Notes under the pieces: model-generated
Databases searched by the model: none
Told to the model about the DNA's origin: nothing
Seen by the model: the letters and a program-made list of their open reading frames with translations, nothing else
Assembly: GCF_900104085.1 (NCBI RefSeq)
Contig: NZ_FNLD01000001.1
Span: 413,048-477,047, forward strand
Length of the DNA stretch: 64,000 bases
Direction: 5' to 3'
DNA from: Pseudoxanthomonas sp. CF125
GTDB lineage: Bacteria > Pseudomonadota > Gammaproteobacteria > Xanthomonadales > Xanthomonadaceae
Shown here: piece after piece, positions 41,299 through 49,560 of the stretch
Numbering within the stretch: the stretch's first letter is position 1
Layout of the letters: every line of letters begins with the position of its first letter
Program-made: the position numbers and the translations under genes

Positions 41299-41321
41299 CG
41301 TGATTGGTTCCGGAGATCGAG

Positions 41322-41404
41322 CCCCTCTCCCGACGGGAGAGGGGTTGGGGTGAGGGTACGGCGGAGTCCAAATGGCGCAGGCATCATGACTTCGCCGTAC
41401 CCTC
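41322..41404. repeat. Composite inverted repeats between edd and eda
   Basis: A perfect 10-bp hairpin (CCCCTCTCCC, 41322-41331, with 41335-41344) is followed by a 12-bp inverted pair (GAGGGTACGGCG 41352-41363 with 41393-41404). The CCCTCTCCC/GGTTGGGGTGAGGG sequence is a widespread proteobacterial intergenic repeat. It lies in the 175-base gap between edd and eda and could adjust the relative expression of the two genes. Confidence 0.7.
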
Positions 41405-41473
41405 ATGCGGCGCTTCGCGCCACCTTCTCAGCCTTGCACACCCTTCGGGCGCCAATGGGAGAAGGGAAAAGCT

Positions 41474-43387
41474 TCAAGCGTCCTTGTCTTCATGCGGCGC
41501 CGCAGCCGCAGCATGATCGTGTCCCAGCTCATACTCCGCATCGTATTCCCAGCCGCCCTCTGGCGAAGGCGGCCCACAGGAAATCGACAACGCCCCCTGG
41601 TCGGCAGGCGTCACCAGATTGCGGCTCCAGGCGAACAGGTTACGGCCAAGATCCTGAGCGGCCGGTGCAGTGTTGGGCGCATGACTGCGTGCGTTCCATT
41701 CGTCCGCATCGACCAATACTTCCAGCGTGCCGGCCACCGCATCGAGCCGGATCATGTCGCCTTCGCGCAGCTTGCCGATCGGACCACCGCGCGCCGCTTC
41801 AGGGGTGAGATGGATGGCGGCGGGAATCTTGCCCGAAGCGCCGGAAAGGCGGCCGTCGGTGACCAGCGCCACGCGCCGGCCCTGGTTCTGCAACAGACCC
41901 AGCAGCGGAGCCAGCGAATGCAGTTCTGGCATGCCGTTTGCGCGCGGACCCTGGTAGCGGACCACGGCGATGAAATCCTGCGGCAACACGCCAGCGGCAT
42001 GCAGTTTGTTGAGCGCACGCGGATCGTCCAGCACTACCGCAGGCGCTTCGATGCGGTGGTATTCGGACTTCACCGCCGAGATCTTCATCAGTGAACGGCC
42101 CAGATTGCCGCGCAACAGGCGCAGCCCGCCGTGCGGGTCGAAAGCATCGCTTACCGGGCGTACTACCGCTTCGTCCGCGCTCTTGGCAACGCCCGGCGTG
42201 TAGTCCAGCTTGCCGTCGGTCAAGCGGGGCTCGTCGCAGAAGGCACGCATGCCGCCGGCAACGACGGTGGCGATATCGCCATGCATCAGGCCGGCGTCGA
42301 TCAGTTCGCGGAACACGAACTGGGTGCCGCCCGCTGCTGCGAAACGGTTAACGTCGGCATCGCCGTTCGGATACACGCGCGCCAGCAGCGGCACGATCTG
42401 GGAAAGCTCGTCCATGTCGTCCCAGGTCAGCATGACGCCGGCAGCGCGCGCGACGGCGATCCAGTGGATGGTGTGGTTGGTGGAGCCGCCGGTGGCCATC
42501 AGCGCGACCATGGCGTTGACGATGGCACGCTCGTCGATCAGATGGCCGATGGGGCGGTAGTCGTTGCCCAATGCGGTGATGCGCAACGCACGCTCGGTGG
42601 AAGCGCGGGTCAGCGCATCGCGCAGCGGCGTGCCGGGATTGACGAAGGACGTGCCCGGAAGCTGCAGGCCCATCGCTTCCAGCAATACCTGGTTGGAATT
42701 GGCGGTGCCGTAGAAAGTGCAGGTGCCAGCGGCGTGGTACGAGGCCGCTTCCACCTCCAGCAGTTCTTCGCGGGTCGCTTCGCCGGCGGCGTAGCGCTCG
42801 CGCACTTCGGCTTTCTTCTTGTTCGCAATACCCGGTGTCATGGGACCGGCGGGTACGAACATCGCCGGCAGATGACCGAAGGCGAGGGCGCCGATCAGCA
42901 GGCCTGGCACGATCTTGTCGCACACGCCCAGATACAGCGCGGCGTCGAACATGTCGTGGCTCAGCGAAATGGCGGTGGCCTGGGCGATGTTGTCGCGCGA
43001 GAACAGCGACAGTTCCATGCCCGGCCGGCCCTGGGTGACGCCGTCGCACATCGCCGGCACGCCGCCAGCGACCTGCGCGGTGGCGCCTAGTTCGCGGGCG
43101 ACCTGGCGCACGATCTCCGGGTAATGCTCGAACGGCTGATGTGCCGACAGCATGTCGTTGTAGGCGTTGATGATGCCCAGGTTGGGAGTGATGTCGGCGC
43201 GCAGCCGGCCCTTGTCGGTGGTGCCCGAAGCGGCGAAGGCGTGGGCCAGGTTGCCGCAGCTCAGGCGCGTGCGGTTGGGGCCTTCGCGGTGGGCGGCGTC
43301 GATGCCGGCCAGATAGGCGCGCCGCGAATCGGCGCTGCGCTTGCGGATGCGTTCGGTGATTTGGTGGAGTCGTGGATGCAGGGTCAT
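41474..43387 (-). CDS. edd: Phosphogluconate dehydratase
   Basis: The 637-residue enzyme dehydrates 6-phosphogluconate to KDPG using an iron-sulfur cluster. Motifs of the IlvD/Edd family are [37 protein letters not shown] (in pieces; cluster Cys), [11 protein letters not shown] (second Cys) and [14 protein letters not shown] (third Cys), then [19 protein letters not shown]. The length and the N-terminal extension compared with dihydroxyacid dehydratase point to Edd. The C-terminus ends in a His/Glu/Asp-rich tail. Upstream is glk, downstream eda. No zwf or pgl gene is present in this window, so 6-phosphogluconate must be made by genes elsewhere. Confidence 0.96.
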   Translation of the reverse strand: MTLHPRLHQITERIRKRSADSRRAYLAGIDAAHREGPNRTRLSCGNLAHAFAASGTTDKGRLRADITPNLGIINAYNDMLSAHQPFEHYPEIVRQVARELGATAQVAGGVPAMCDGVTQGRPGMELSLFSRDNIAQATAISLSHDMFDAALYLGVCDKIVPGLLIGALAFGHLPAMFVPAGPMTPGIANKKKAEVRERYAAGEATREELLEVEAASYHAAGTCTFYGTANSNQVLLEAMGLQLPGTSFVNPGTPLRDALTRASTERALRITALGNDYRPIGHLIDERAIVNAMVALMATGGSTNHTIHWIAVARAAGVMLTWDDMDELSQIVPLLARVYPNGDADVNRFAAAGGTQFVFRELIDAGLMHGDIATVVAGGMRAFCDEPRLTDGKLDYTPGVAKSADEAVVRPVSDAFDPHGGLRLLRGNLGRSLMKISAVKSEYHRIEAPAVVLDDPRALNKLHAAGVLPQDFIAVVRYQGPRANGMPELHSLAPLLGLLQNQGRRVALVTDGRLSGASGKIPAAIHLTPEAARGGPIGKLREGDMIRLDAVAGTLEVLVDADEWNARSHAPNTAPAAQDLGRNLFAWSRNLVTPADQGALSISCGPPSPEGGWEYDAEYELGHDHAAAAAPHEDKDA

Positions 43388-43621
43388 GGCGAAGGCTGGG
43401 TCTGCAGAAAAGGGCAGGGAACAAGCGGATCCGGGGCCGTTGAAGGCACGCGGAGGCGGAGTGGGATTTTCCGCTAGCAGACCACAGCAATACCAATTAT
43501 CAAAATAGGTCTGCGGGAGTGCTCCGCTCTACTGAGTTTAGCCGTTCCGGCGTTTCATTTCCTGGCTATTTTAAATGCCAGTGAAATACCACTTCGTCAG
43601 TCCTCGATGTCCCGGCGAGTG

Positions 43622-44671
43622 TTACTTCGCGCCGAAGCTTTCCACTGCGAAGGCGGCCGCACCCAGCAAGCCGGGGCGTGGATGCACCACGGCCAGGGTA
43701 GGCACGCGGGCCATGGCCGGCGAGAAACGGCCCTTGTGTTCGAAACGTTGGCGGAACCCGGAATGCTGCAGCGAAGACAGCAGCTTGGGCACCAGTCCAC
43801 CGGTGAGGAATACGCCGTCCCAGGCGCCGGCGCTGAGCACCAGATCGCCGGCGATGGCGCCGAACACGGCGCAGAACACATCCAGCGTGCGCATGCAGCG
43901 CGGATCGCCGGCCGCGGCGCGCGCGGTGATGTCGGCCGGTTGCATGGGGCCAGGGTCTTCGCCGGCGATTTCGCTCAGGGCGCGGTGCAGGTTGACCAGG
44001 CCGGGGCCGCAGATCAGGCGTTCATTGGAAACGCGGCCGAACTGCGCCGAGAGTTTCTGGAGTATCTCGATCTCTTCCGGCGTGCCTGGCGGGAAACTGA
44101 CATGGCCGCCTTCGGTCTCCAGCGGATAACGGCGGCCGTCGCGCACGATCAGACCTCCCACGCCCAGTCCGGTGCCCGGGCCGATGACGGCGTAGGTCTT
44201 GTTCACCGACGCCGGCGCAGGCGACCAGCGCGCGCCGCCGATCGGCACCACGTCGGCCGGAGTGAGCAGCGACACCGCCATCGCCTGCGCGGCGAAATCG
44301 TTGACCAGCTTGATGTCGTCGAAGCGCAGCGCGGCGCGCGTACGCGAAAGCGAGATGACCCAGGGATGGTTGGTGATGCGGGCTTCGTCGCCATCGACGC
44401 GGCCGGCGACGGCGAACACTCCGTTTTGCGCGGTCGCCCCGGTCTTGTCCAGGTAATGCTGCGCGGCATCGGCAAGCGAAGGGAAATCGGCGACAGCGAA
44501 TTCCCCGACGCTATCGACGATCAGCGGCGTTTCCAGCGAGGTATCGGCCAGCGCGAAGCGCGCATTGGTGCCGCCGATGTCGGCGAGCAACACACGTTCC
44601 ATAGAAGCACGTTCCGTAGAAGCACGTTCCGTAGAAGCACGTTCTGCCGAAGCAGCAGGCGCGGCGGTCAT
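43622..44671 (-). CDS. glk: Glucokinase
   Basis: The enzyme phosphorylates free glucose to glucose 6-phosphate in the cytosol. The ATP-binding phosphate loop is LLADIGGTNARFALAD and the glucose-binding part includes NDFAAQAMAVS, AVIGPGTGLGVGGL and ETEGGHVSFPP, all typical of bacterial Glk. The frame from 44671 gives 349 residues; the first 23 are made largely of repeated ASTER/ASMER units encoded by 15-bp tandem repeats. An in-frame ATG at 44602 (MERVLLADIGG) gives a 326-residue protein that fits the family better and may be the real start; neither has a strong ribosome-binding site. It supplies the step between the GH1 enzyme and the Entner-Doudoroff genes. Confidence 0.94.
   Translation of the reverse strand: MTAAPAASAERASTERASTERASMERVLLADIGGTNARFALADTSLETPLIVDSVGEFAVADFPSLADAAQHYLDKTGATAQNGVFAVAGRVDGDEARITNHPWVISLSRTRAALRFDDIKLVNDFAAQAMAVSLLTPADVVPIGGARWSPAPASVNKTYAVIGPGTGLGVGGLIVRDGRRYPLETEGGHVSFPPGTPEEIEILQKLSAQFGRVSNERLICGPGLVNLHRALSEIAGEDPGPMQPADITARAAAGDPRCMRTLDVFCAVFGAIAGDLVLSAGAWDGVFLTGGLVPKLLSSLQHSGFRQRFEHKGRFSPAMARVPTLAVVHPRPGLLGAAAFAVESFGAK
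44593..44652 (-). repeat. Four-unit 15-bp tandem repeat at the 5' end of glk
   Basis: Units 44593-44607, 44608-44622, 44623-44637 and 44638-44652 differ at a few positions from CACGTTCCGTAGAAG. Read on the minus strand they encode repeated A-S-T-E-R; the copy nearest the gene has ATG (Met) where the two next ones have ACG. The start codon region of glk thus seems to have been amplified in frame. Confidence 0.85.
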
Positions 44672-44720
44672 GCGGAGTACTTCAAGCGATGGTTACAAAG
44701 AGTATTCCGCAGCATCCGAC

Positions 44721-46082
44721 TCAGTCGTCCTCGTTGGCCAAGGCTGCGCCGTGACTGGCGACAACTTTCGCATAATAGCGTGCGCTGTCCTTCGGTGTGC
44801 GGGTCTGGGTCTCGAAGTCCACGTGGACGATACCGAACCGTTTGGAGTAGCCCAGCGACCATTCCAGGTTGTCCAGCAGCGACCACACGAAGTAGCCACC
44901 GATGTCGCAACCGGCTTCGATCGCCGCGTGCACTGCGCGCAGATGCTGGCGCAAGTAGCTGAGCCGCAAGGGATCGCGGACGCGCCCGTTCTCGGATTTG
45001 GGCGGATCGAAGAAGGCCGCGCCGTTCTCGGTGATGAACACTTTGGGATTGCCGTAGCGTTCCTTCACCCACACCAGCGTGTCGGTCAGTCCCTGCGGGA
45101 ATACCTCCCAACCGGTTTCCGTATACGTATGCTGGTTCTGCCGGACCGGCGCGACCTTCAGCGGCCAGTTCGATTCGTCGTGCTTGGACACGTTGCGGGT
45201 GTAGTAGTTGACGCCGATGAAATCCAGCGGCTGCTTGATCAGGTCCATGTCGTCCTGCGACCACTCCGGCCAGGCCTCGCCGAAGATCTCGCGCAGCTCT
45301 TCGGGGTAGGTGCCGAAGAACGCCGGATCCAGGTACTGGCGATTCATGTAAGCCTCGGCGCGGCGGGTCGCGGCCAGGTCTTCGGCGCTGTCGCTGGCCG
45401 AATACTTGGGTTCGATATTCACCACCAGGCCGATCTCGTGCTTGCCGACTTCGCGGTACGCCTTCACCGCGGCGCCGTGCGCGCGCATCAGGTTGTGCGA
45501 GGCGATGGGCGCTTCGAAACGGTTGCGGTGGCCCGGCGCCAGCGCGCCGTGCAGGTAGCCGCCATCGGTGACCACCCACGGTTCGTTGAGCGTGGCCCAG
45601 CGCTTGATGCGGCCGTCCAGGCGCTCGAACATCAGGCGGCCGTAATCGGCGAACCAGCCGGCGATGTCGCGGTTCAGCCAGCCGCCCTGGTCGTCCAGCG
45701 CGGCGGGCAGGTCCCAGTGGAAGAGGGTGGCGACGGGCTGGATGTCGTTCTCCAGCAGGGTGTCGACCAGGCGTTCGTAGAAGTCCACGCCTTTCTGGTT
45801 CACCCGGCCACGGCCCTCGGGCAGCACCCGGCTCCAGGAAATGCTGAAGCGGTAGGCCTGCATGCCCAGTTCTTTCATGATCGCGATGTCTTGGCGCCAG
45901 CGGTTGTAGTGGTCGCAGGCCACATCGCCGGTATCGTTGTTGAGCATGCGGCCCGGGGTATGGGCGAAACGCTGCCAGATGCTGGGGCCGGCGCCGTCGG
46001 CGAGCGGGGAGCCTTCGATCTGGTAGGCGGCGGTGGCGCTTCCCCAGACGAAATCGTCCGGGAACTGGTAAATATTCGACAT
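44721..46082 (-). CDS. GH1 family beta-glucosidase
   Basis: The 453-residue cytosolic enzyme (no signal peptide, start MSNIYQFPDDFVWGSATAAY at 46082 with GGAGGGG upstream) retains both catalytic Glu residues of clan GH-A family 1: acid/base E167 in RWATLNEPWV and nucleophile E352 in VFITENGAAF. GSATAAYQIEG and YFVWSLLDNLEW (glucose-binding) are family hallmarks. It should release glucose from imported beta-gluco-oligosaccharides. A longer frame to 46214 covers the operator and is rejected. It is divergent from the importer ATPase, and a LacI-type operator lies between them. Downstream genes glk, edd and eda complete glucose catabolism. Confidence 0.95.
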   Translation of the reverse strand: MSNIYQFPDDFVWGSATAAYQIEGSPLADGAGPSIWQRFAHTPGRMLNNDTGDVACDHYNRWRQDIAIMKELGMQAYRFSISWSRVLPEGRGRVNQKGVDFYERLVDTLLENDIQPVATLFHWDLPAALDDQGGWLNRDIAGWFADYGRLMFERLDGRIKRWATLNEPWVVTDGGYLHGALAPGHRNRFEAPIASHNLMRAHGAAVKAYREVGKHEIGLVVNIEPKYSASDSAEDLAATRRAEAYMNRQYLDPAFFGTYPEELREIFGEAWPEWSQDDMDLIKQPLDFIGVNYYTRNVSKHDESNWPLKVAPVRQNQHTYTETGWEVFPQGLTDTLVWVKERYGNPKVFITENGAAFFDPPKSENGRVRDPLRLSYLRQHLRAVHAAIEAGCDIGGYFVWSLLDNLEWSLGYSKRFGIVHVDFETQTRTPKDSARYYAKVVASHGAALANEDD

Positions 46083-46135
46083 GGCCCCTCCGGCGGTGTC
46101 GGTGGATGTATCGGCAGGAATCAGAGTTTGCGTTG

Positions 46136-46149
46136 TGAAAACGGTTACA
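46136..46149. promoter_or_regulatory. LacI-family operator between the GH1 and ATPase genes
   Basis: TGAAAACGGTTACA differs from the bglX and GH144 operators at one base. It lies 53 bases before the GH1 start and 151 bases before the divergent ATPase start, so it may control one or both. This links the cytosolic enzyme set to the regulator 19 kb away. Confidence 0.72.
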
Positions 46150-46300
46150 TGGCAGAATACCGCAAGCCTTCCATCAGCGGAACCGGTCGAAGGCAGAAAT
46201 AAAGCCGATTGCATCCCGATTGCCGCAGCCGGCGATCGCGAGCATGCCAGCAGTCACCGGGAGGGCCGGCGACCGTGAGTACTTCATCGCCGGAGAGATG

Positions 46301-47398
46301 ATGGCCAGCGTTCAACTAGATAACGTCCGCAAGGTATACGAGAAAGGCCAGGTAGCCGTGCACGGGGCCAGTTTCGAAGTCGCCGATGGCGAACTGATGG
46401 TGCTGGTGGGGCCATCGGGCTGCGGCAAATCCACTTTGCTGCGGATGATCGCCGGGCTTGAGGAAATCACCGGCGGCACCCTTTCCATCGGCGGTCGCGT
46501 GGTCAACGAAGTGGCCCCGAAGGACCGGGATATCGCCATGGTGTTCCAGAGCTATGCGCTTTATCCGCACATGACCGTGGCCGAAAACCTCGCCTTCGGC
46601 CTGAAGTTGCGCAAGCACGACAAGGCCACCATCGAGAAACGGGTCGCCGCGGCGGCCGAGACGCTGGGGCTCACGCCCATGATGGACAAGCTACCGGGGC
46701 AGATGTCGGGTGGCCAGCGCCAGCGCGTGGCGCTGGGCAGGGCGCTGGTGCGCGAGCCTTCGGTCTTCCTGCTGGACGAGCCGCTCTCCAACCTGGACGC
46801 CAAGCTGCGCCACTCGGTACGCACCGAGATCGCCCGCCTGCACCGGCAACTGGGCACCACCATGATCTACGTCACCCACGACCAGGTCGAAGCCATGACC
46901 CTGGGGCAGCGCATCGTGGTGATGAAGGACGGCGAGGTGCAGCAGATCGATACGCCGATGGCGCTGTATCTGAAACCGGCCAACCTGTTCGTGGCCACCT
47001 TCATCGGCAGCCCGAAAATGAACCTGCTGTGGGGCGAGCTTCAGCAGCGCGACGATGGCCTGCGCCTGGTCGTCGGCGAGGGCGTCGAACTGCCGTTGCG
47101 GCAGGCGGCCATGCAATCTGCGTTGCAGGCCTATGTAGGCAGGCAGTTGACCATCGGCTTGCGACCGGAAGACATGCACCTGGGGCCGGCAAGCCCGGAC
47201 AGTTTGCCGGCCAAGATCGAGGTAGTGGAGCCGGTGGGCAACGAGGCCTTCCTCAATCTGGGTTGCGGTGGTTGCGACCTGGTGATCCGCCTGCCTCCCT
47301 ATCACTTGCCGGCGGTGGGCGACCAGGTCCACCTGGGCTATGCGGCCGAACGCATGCATTTCTTCGATAGCGAGACCGGGCAGGCGTTGTTGCCCTAG
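46301..47398 (+). CDS. ABC transporter ATP-binding protein (MalK/UgpC/MsmK type)
   Basis: The 365-residue ATPase powers family-1 sugar importers. Walker A is GPSGCGKST, signature MSGGQRQRVALGRALV, Walker B VFLLDEPLSNLDAKLR and switch His in MIYVTHDQVEAM. The C-terminal OB-fold regulatory domain includes GSPKMNLLWGEL and LTIGLRPEDMHLGP, as in MalK and UgpC. It is the likely engine for the permeases at 35407-37106, although it lies 9 kb away and next to the GH1 gene. It may serve several importers, as MsmK does. The start at 46301 follows CGGAGAG; ATG at 46298 is equally possible. The stop shares a CTAG with the stop of the convergent gene. Confidence 0.94.
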   Translation: MASVQLDNVRKVYEKGQVAVHGASFEVADGELMVLVGPSGCGKSTLLRMIAGLEEITGGTLSIGGRVVNEVAPKDRDIAMVFQSYALYPHMTVAENLAFGLKLRKHDKATIEKRVAAAAETLGLTPMMDKLPGQMSGGQRQRVALGRALVREPSVFLLDEPLSNLDAKLRHSVRTEIARLHRQLGTTMIYVTHDQVEAMTLGQRIVVMKDGEVQQIDTPMALYLKPANLFVATFIGSPKMNLLWGELQQRDDGLRLVVGEGVELPLRQAAMQSALQAYVGRQLTIGLRPEDMHLGPASPDSLPAKIEVVEPVGNEAFLNLGCGGCDLVIRLPPYHLPAVGDQVHLGYAAERMHFFDSETGQALLP

Positions 47399-49506
47399 AG
47401 GCCGGACAGATCGCTGCCTTTCACCTGCAGGTTGCGCCGCAGGTGTTCGCGCAACGGCTTGCCGGGCGGTTTCGGCGCCGCGCCGCCCAGGCGACGGTGC
47501 AGGAACTCCTCCATCAGGTAGAAATAGGCCTCGCGCGTGCGCGGATCCTCCAGTTGGTGACGGCCTTCGGTATCGATGAACAAGCTGAAATCTTTGCCTA
47601 GCGATTTCAGCTGGGCGGCGTAGTGGGTCACGCTGCGGATCGGCACGCGCTCATCGTCGGCGCCGGCCAGCAACAGCAGCGGACGCGACAGCTTGCCCGC
47701 GTTGGCGATAGGCGATTGCATCCGCAAGCGCTCGGCTATGCCGGGGTCGGCGGGATCGAGCGACAACAGCCGCATCGTGGTGGACATCGGAATGCCGTCG
47801 GTGAACTGATCGGCCGAATGCGAATACCAGCGCAGCACCCAGCCGAAATCGGCGGGCGGCACGGCGGCGATGGCCACCTTGAACAATTCCGGCTGGAAGG
47901 TGACGCCCTGCAAAGCGGAATAGCCGCCGAACGAGGCGCCATCGATACCCACGCGCGAAGGGTCGCCTATGCCCTGGGCCAGCAGGAAGCGCACGCCTTC
48001 TACGATGTCCTGCTGCACGCGGCCATTGCCGAAATCGCCGCGCGCCGAAAAAAGATAGTCGCGGCCCAAGCCGGTAGATCCTCGGAAGTTGGGTTCGAAG
48101 ACGATGTAGCCGCGGTTGGCCAGCAACTGGCCGGTCGAACTGAACTCCGGGCGCGCCAGGTTGAACGGCCCGCCGTGCACGTGAGCCATCAACGGCGCGC
48201 GCGCGACGTCGATCCCCGGGGGCACCATCAGGAAACCATGCAGGCGCATGCCGTCGGAGGCGCGGTAAGTGAAGGCGATCCTGCGCGCCATCGCCGATTC
48301 CGGCGGCCGCGCGACGATCTTCCCTGCGTGCCGGAAAGCGATGTCGTCCAGGATGTCGCGGAAACCGCCGGTGGCCGGATCGTAAAGGTGGAACAGCGCG
48401 CCTTTCAGCGATCCCGAGCGCTCGCGCACCAGCCACCGCGCGTTGCCGCCGTCGCCCGCTTCGATGCTCAGGTTGCGCGCCGGATAACGCCGCTCTATCG
48501 CTTCGACATGGCGGCGGGCCTCGGGCGTCAGGCCGTAGTTCGCGGCCACGGTGCTGCGATAGCTGGCGATGAGAGGCTGCCCAGTACGCAGGTCCGGCAC
48601 GACTTCGTCCAGATCAGCCTCACCGCGCGGATCCGTATGCAGAGTCGTCAGTTTTCCTTGATGGTCCAGCAACGCCAGGCGCCGGAAACCGCTGCCCGTA
48701 TTGGTGGACAGCAGGAGTTCTTGGCCGGCATGGGGGGTGGAGACGATACGGCAGCGATCCAAGCCTTCGCAGCGCATCGCCGGCCGTAACCGGTTGTCCT
48801 GCTTGCGGTAGATGACGTACTTGTCTTTCTCGGCCAGGGTTACGAACGTAAGTCGGCCGTTCGGACCGAAAGCGAAATCTACGATGGGTTTGGCGTCTTC
48901 GTGCAGTAGGACCGGTTTGCCATCAAGGCCGATGCGCAGCAATCGCCACTTGCGCGGCAGGCGCGACACCTTGGGTGGAATCTCGACGACCAGGGCTGCC
49001 GCGGGAAGCGCCGGATCGGCGCCCTTAAAGTCGCGTCGCCAGCTTCCGTCCAGTTTGGCGATAACGCCCGACCCGGGTTGTCCGGCTGCCGCAAGCACGG
49101 ACAATTGCCGTGGCGAGGACAGGAACAGCCAACGGCTGTCGCTCGACCAGCTCAACTGCGCCGATTCGGTGTCCGGCAACAGCTGTTTCGCCGCACCGCC
49201 CGCGGTCGGCAGCAACCACACTCCGCGATTGCTGCCTTCTTCCCGCAAATAGGCGACATGCCGGCCATCGGGCGAAAGCCAGGCGCCCGCGACGCTGGCC
49301 TTGGCGAGGAACTGGGTACGGTCCAGTTGCGGCGCGCGTGGCCGCACGCGTTCGGCGGAAACAGCGGCGCGCAGAGCGGCCGTTTCATCCGCGAATGCGG
49401 ACGATGCGGGCGATAGCGTGAGAACCGCGGCCGCGAGCGTGCACTGGATACCCTGCATCGAGGCAACGGCCGCCCGCCCCCCGAAACTCTTCGGGAACTT
49501 CAACAT
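47395..49506 (-). CDS. Secreted S9 family serine peptidase (prolyl oligopeptidase family)
   Basis: The 703-residue enzyme has a signal peptide (MLKFPKSFGGRAAVASMQGI..., cleaved near SSAFADE). Residues about 60-420 are a beta-propeller with WLSPDGRHVAYLREE-type repeats. The C-terminal alpha/beta hydrolase has Ser525 in GIDGASFGGYSAL, Asp in LLLAGADDERVPIRS and His in DTEGRHQLEDPRTREAY. Such enzymes cut short peptides, often after Pro or Ala. The ATG is preceded by AGGAGAAG. It lies 54 bases downstream of the membrane-protein gene on the same strand and may belong to that operon. Confidence 0.92.
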   Translation of the reverse strand: MLKFPKSFGGRAAVASMQGIQCTLAAAVLTLSPASSAFADETAALRAAVSAERVRPRAPQLDRTQFLAKASVAGAWLSPDGRHVAYLREEGSNRGVWLLPTAGGAAKQLLPDTESAQLSWSSDSRWLFLSSPRQLSVLAAAGQPGSGVIAKLDGSWRRDFKGADPALPAAALVVEIPPKVSRLPRKWRLLRIGLDGKPVLLHEDAKPIVDFAFGPNGRLTFVTLAEKDKYVIYRKQDNRLRPAMRCEGLDRCRIVSTPHAGQELLLSTNTGSGFRRLALLDHQGKLTTLHTDPRGEADLDEVVPDLRTGQPLIASYRSTVAANYGLTPEARRHVEAIERRYPARNLSIEAGDGGNARWLVRERSGSLKGALFHLYDPATGGFRDILDDIAFRHAGKIVARPPESAMARRIAFTYRASDGMRLHGFLMVPPGIDVARAPLMAHVHGGPFNLARPEFSSTGQLLANRGYIVFEPNFRGSTGLGRDYLFSARGDFGNGRVQQDIVEGVRFLLAQGIGDPSRVGIDGASFGGYSALQGVTFQPELFKVAIAAVPPADFGWVLRWYSHSADQFTDGIPMSTTMRLLSLDPADPGIAERLRMQSPIANAGKLSRPLLLLAGADDERVPIRSVTHYAAQLKSLGKDFSLFIDTEGRHQLEDPRTREAYFYLMEEFLHRRLGGAAPKPPGKPLREHLRRNLQVKGSDLSGL

Positions 49507-49560
49507 GTTCTTCTCCTGCGGACCCGTGCAAGGACGGGCCGGAATTGGATCAGCAGTGGG

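Noticed and set aside
43562-43581. CTGGC...GCCAG hairpin between edd and glk as a terminator
   Set aside because: The stem is only five G/C-containing pairs around an A/T-rich loop and has no T-run in either direction; not strong enough to list.
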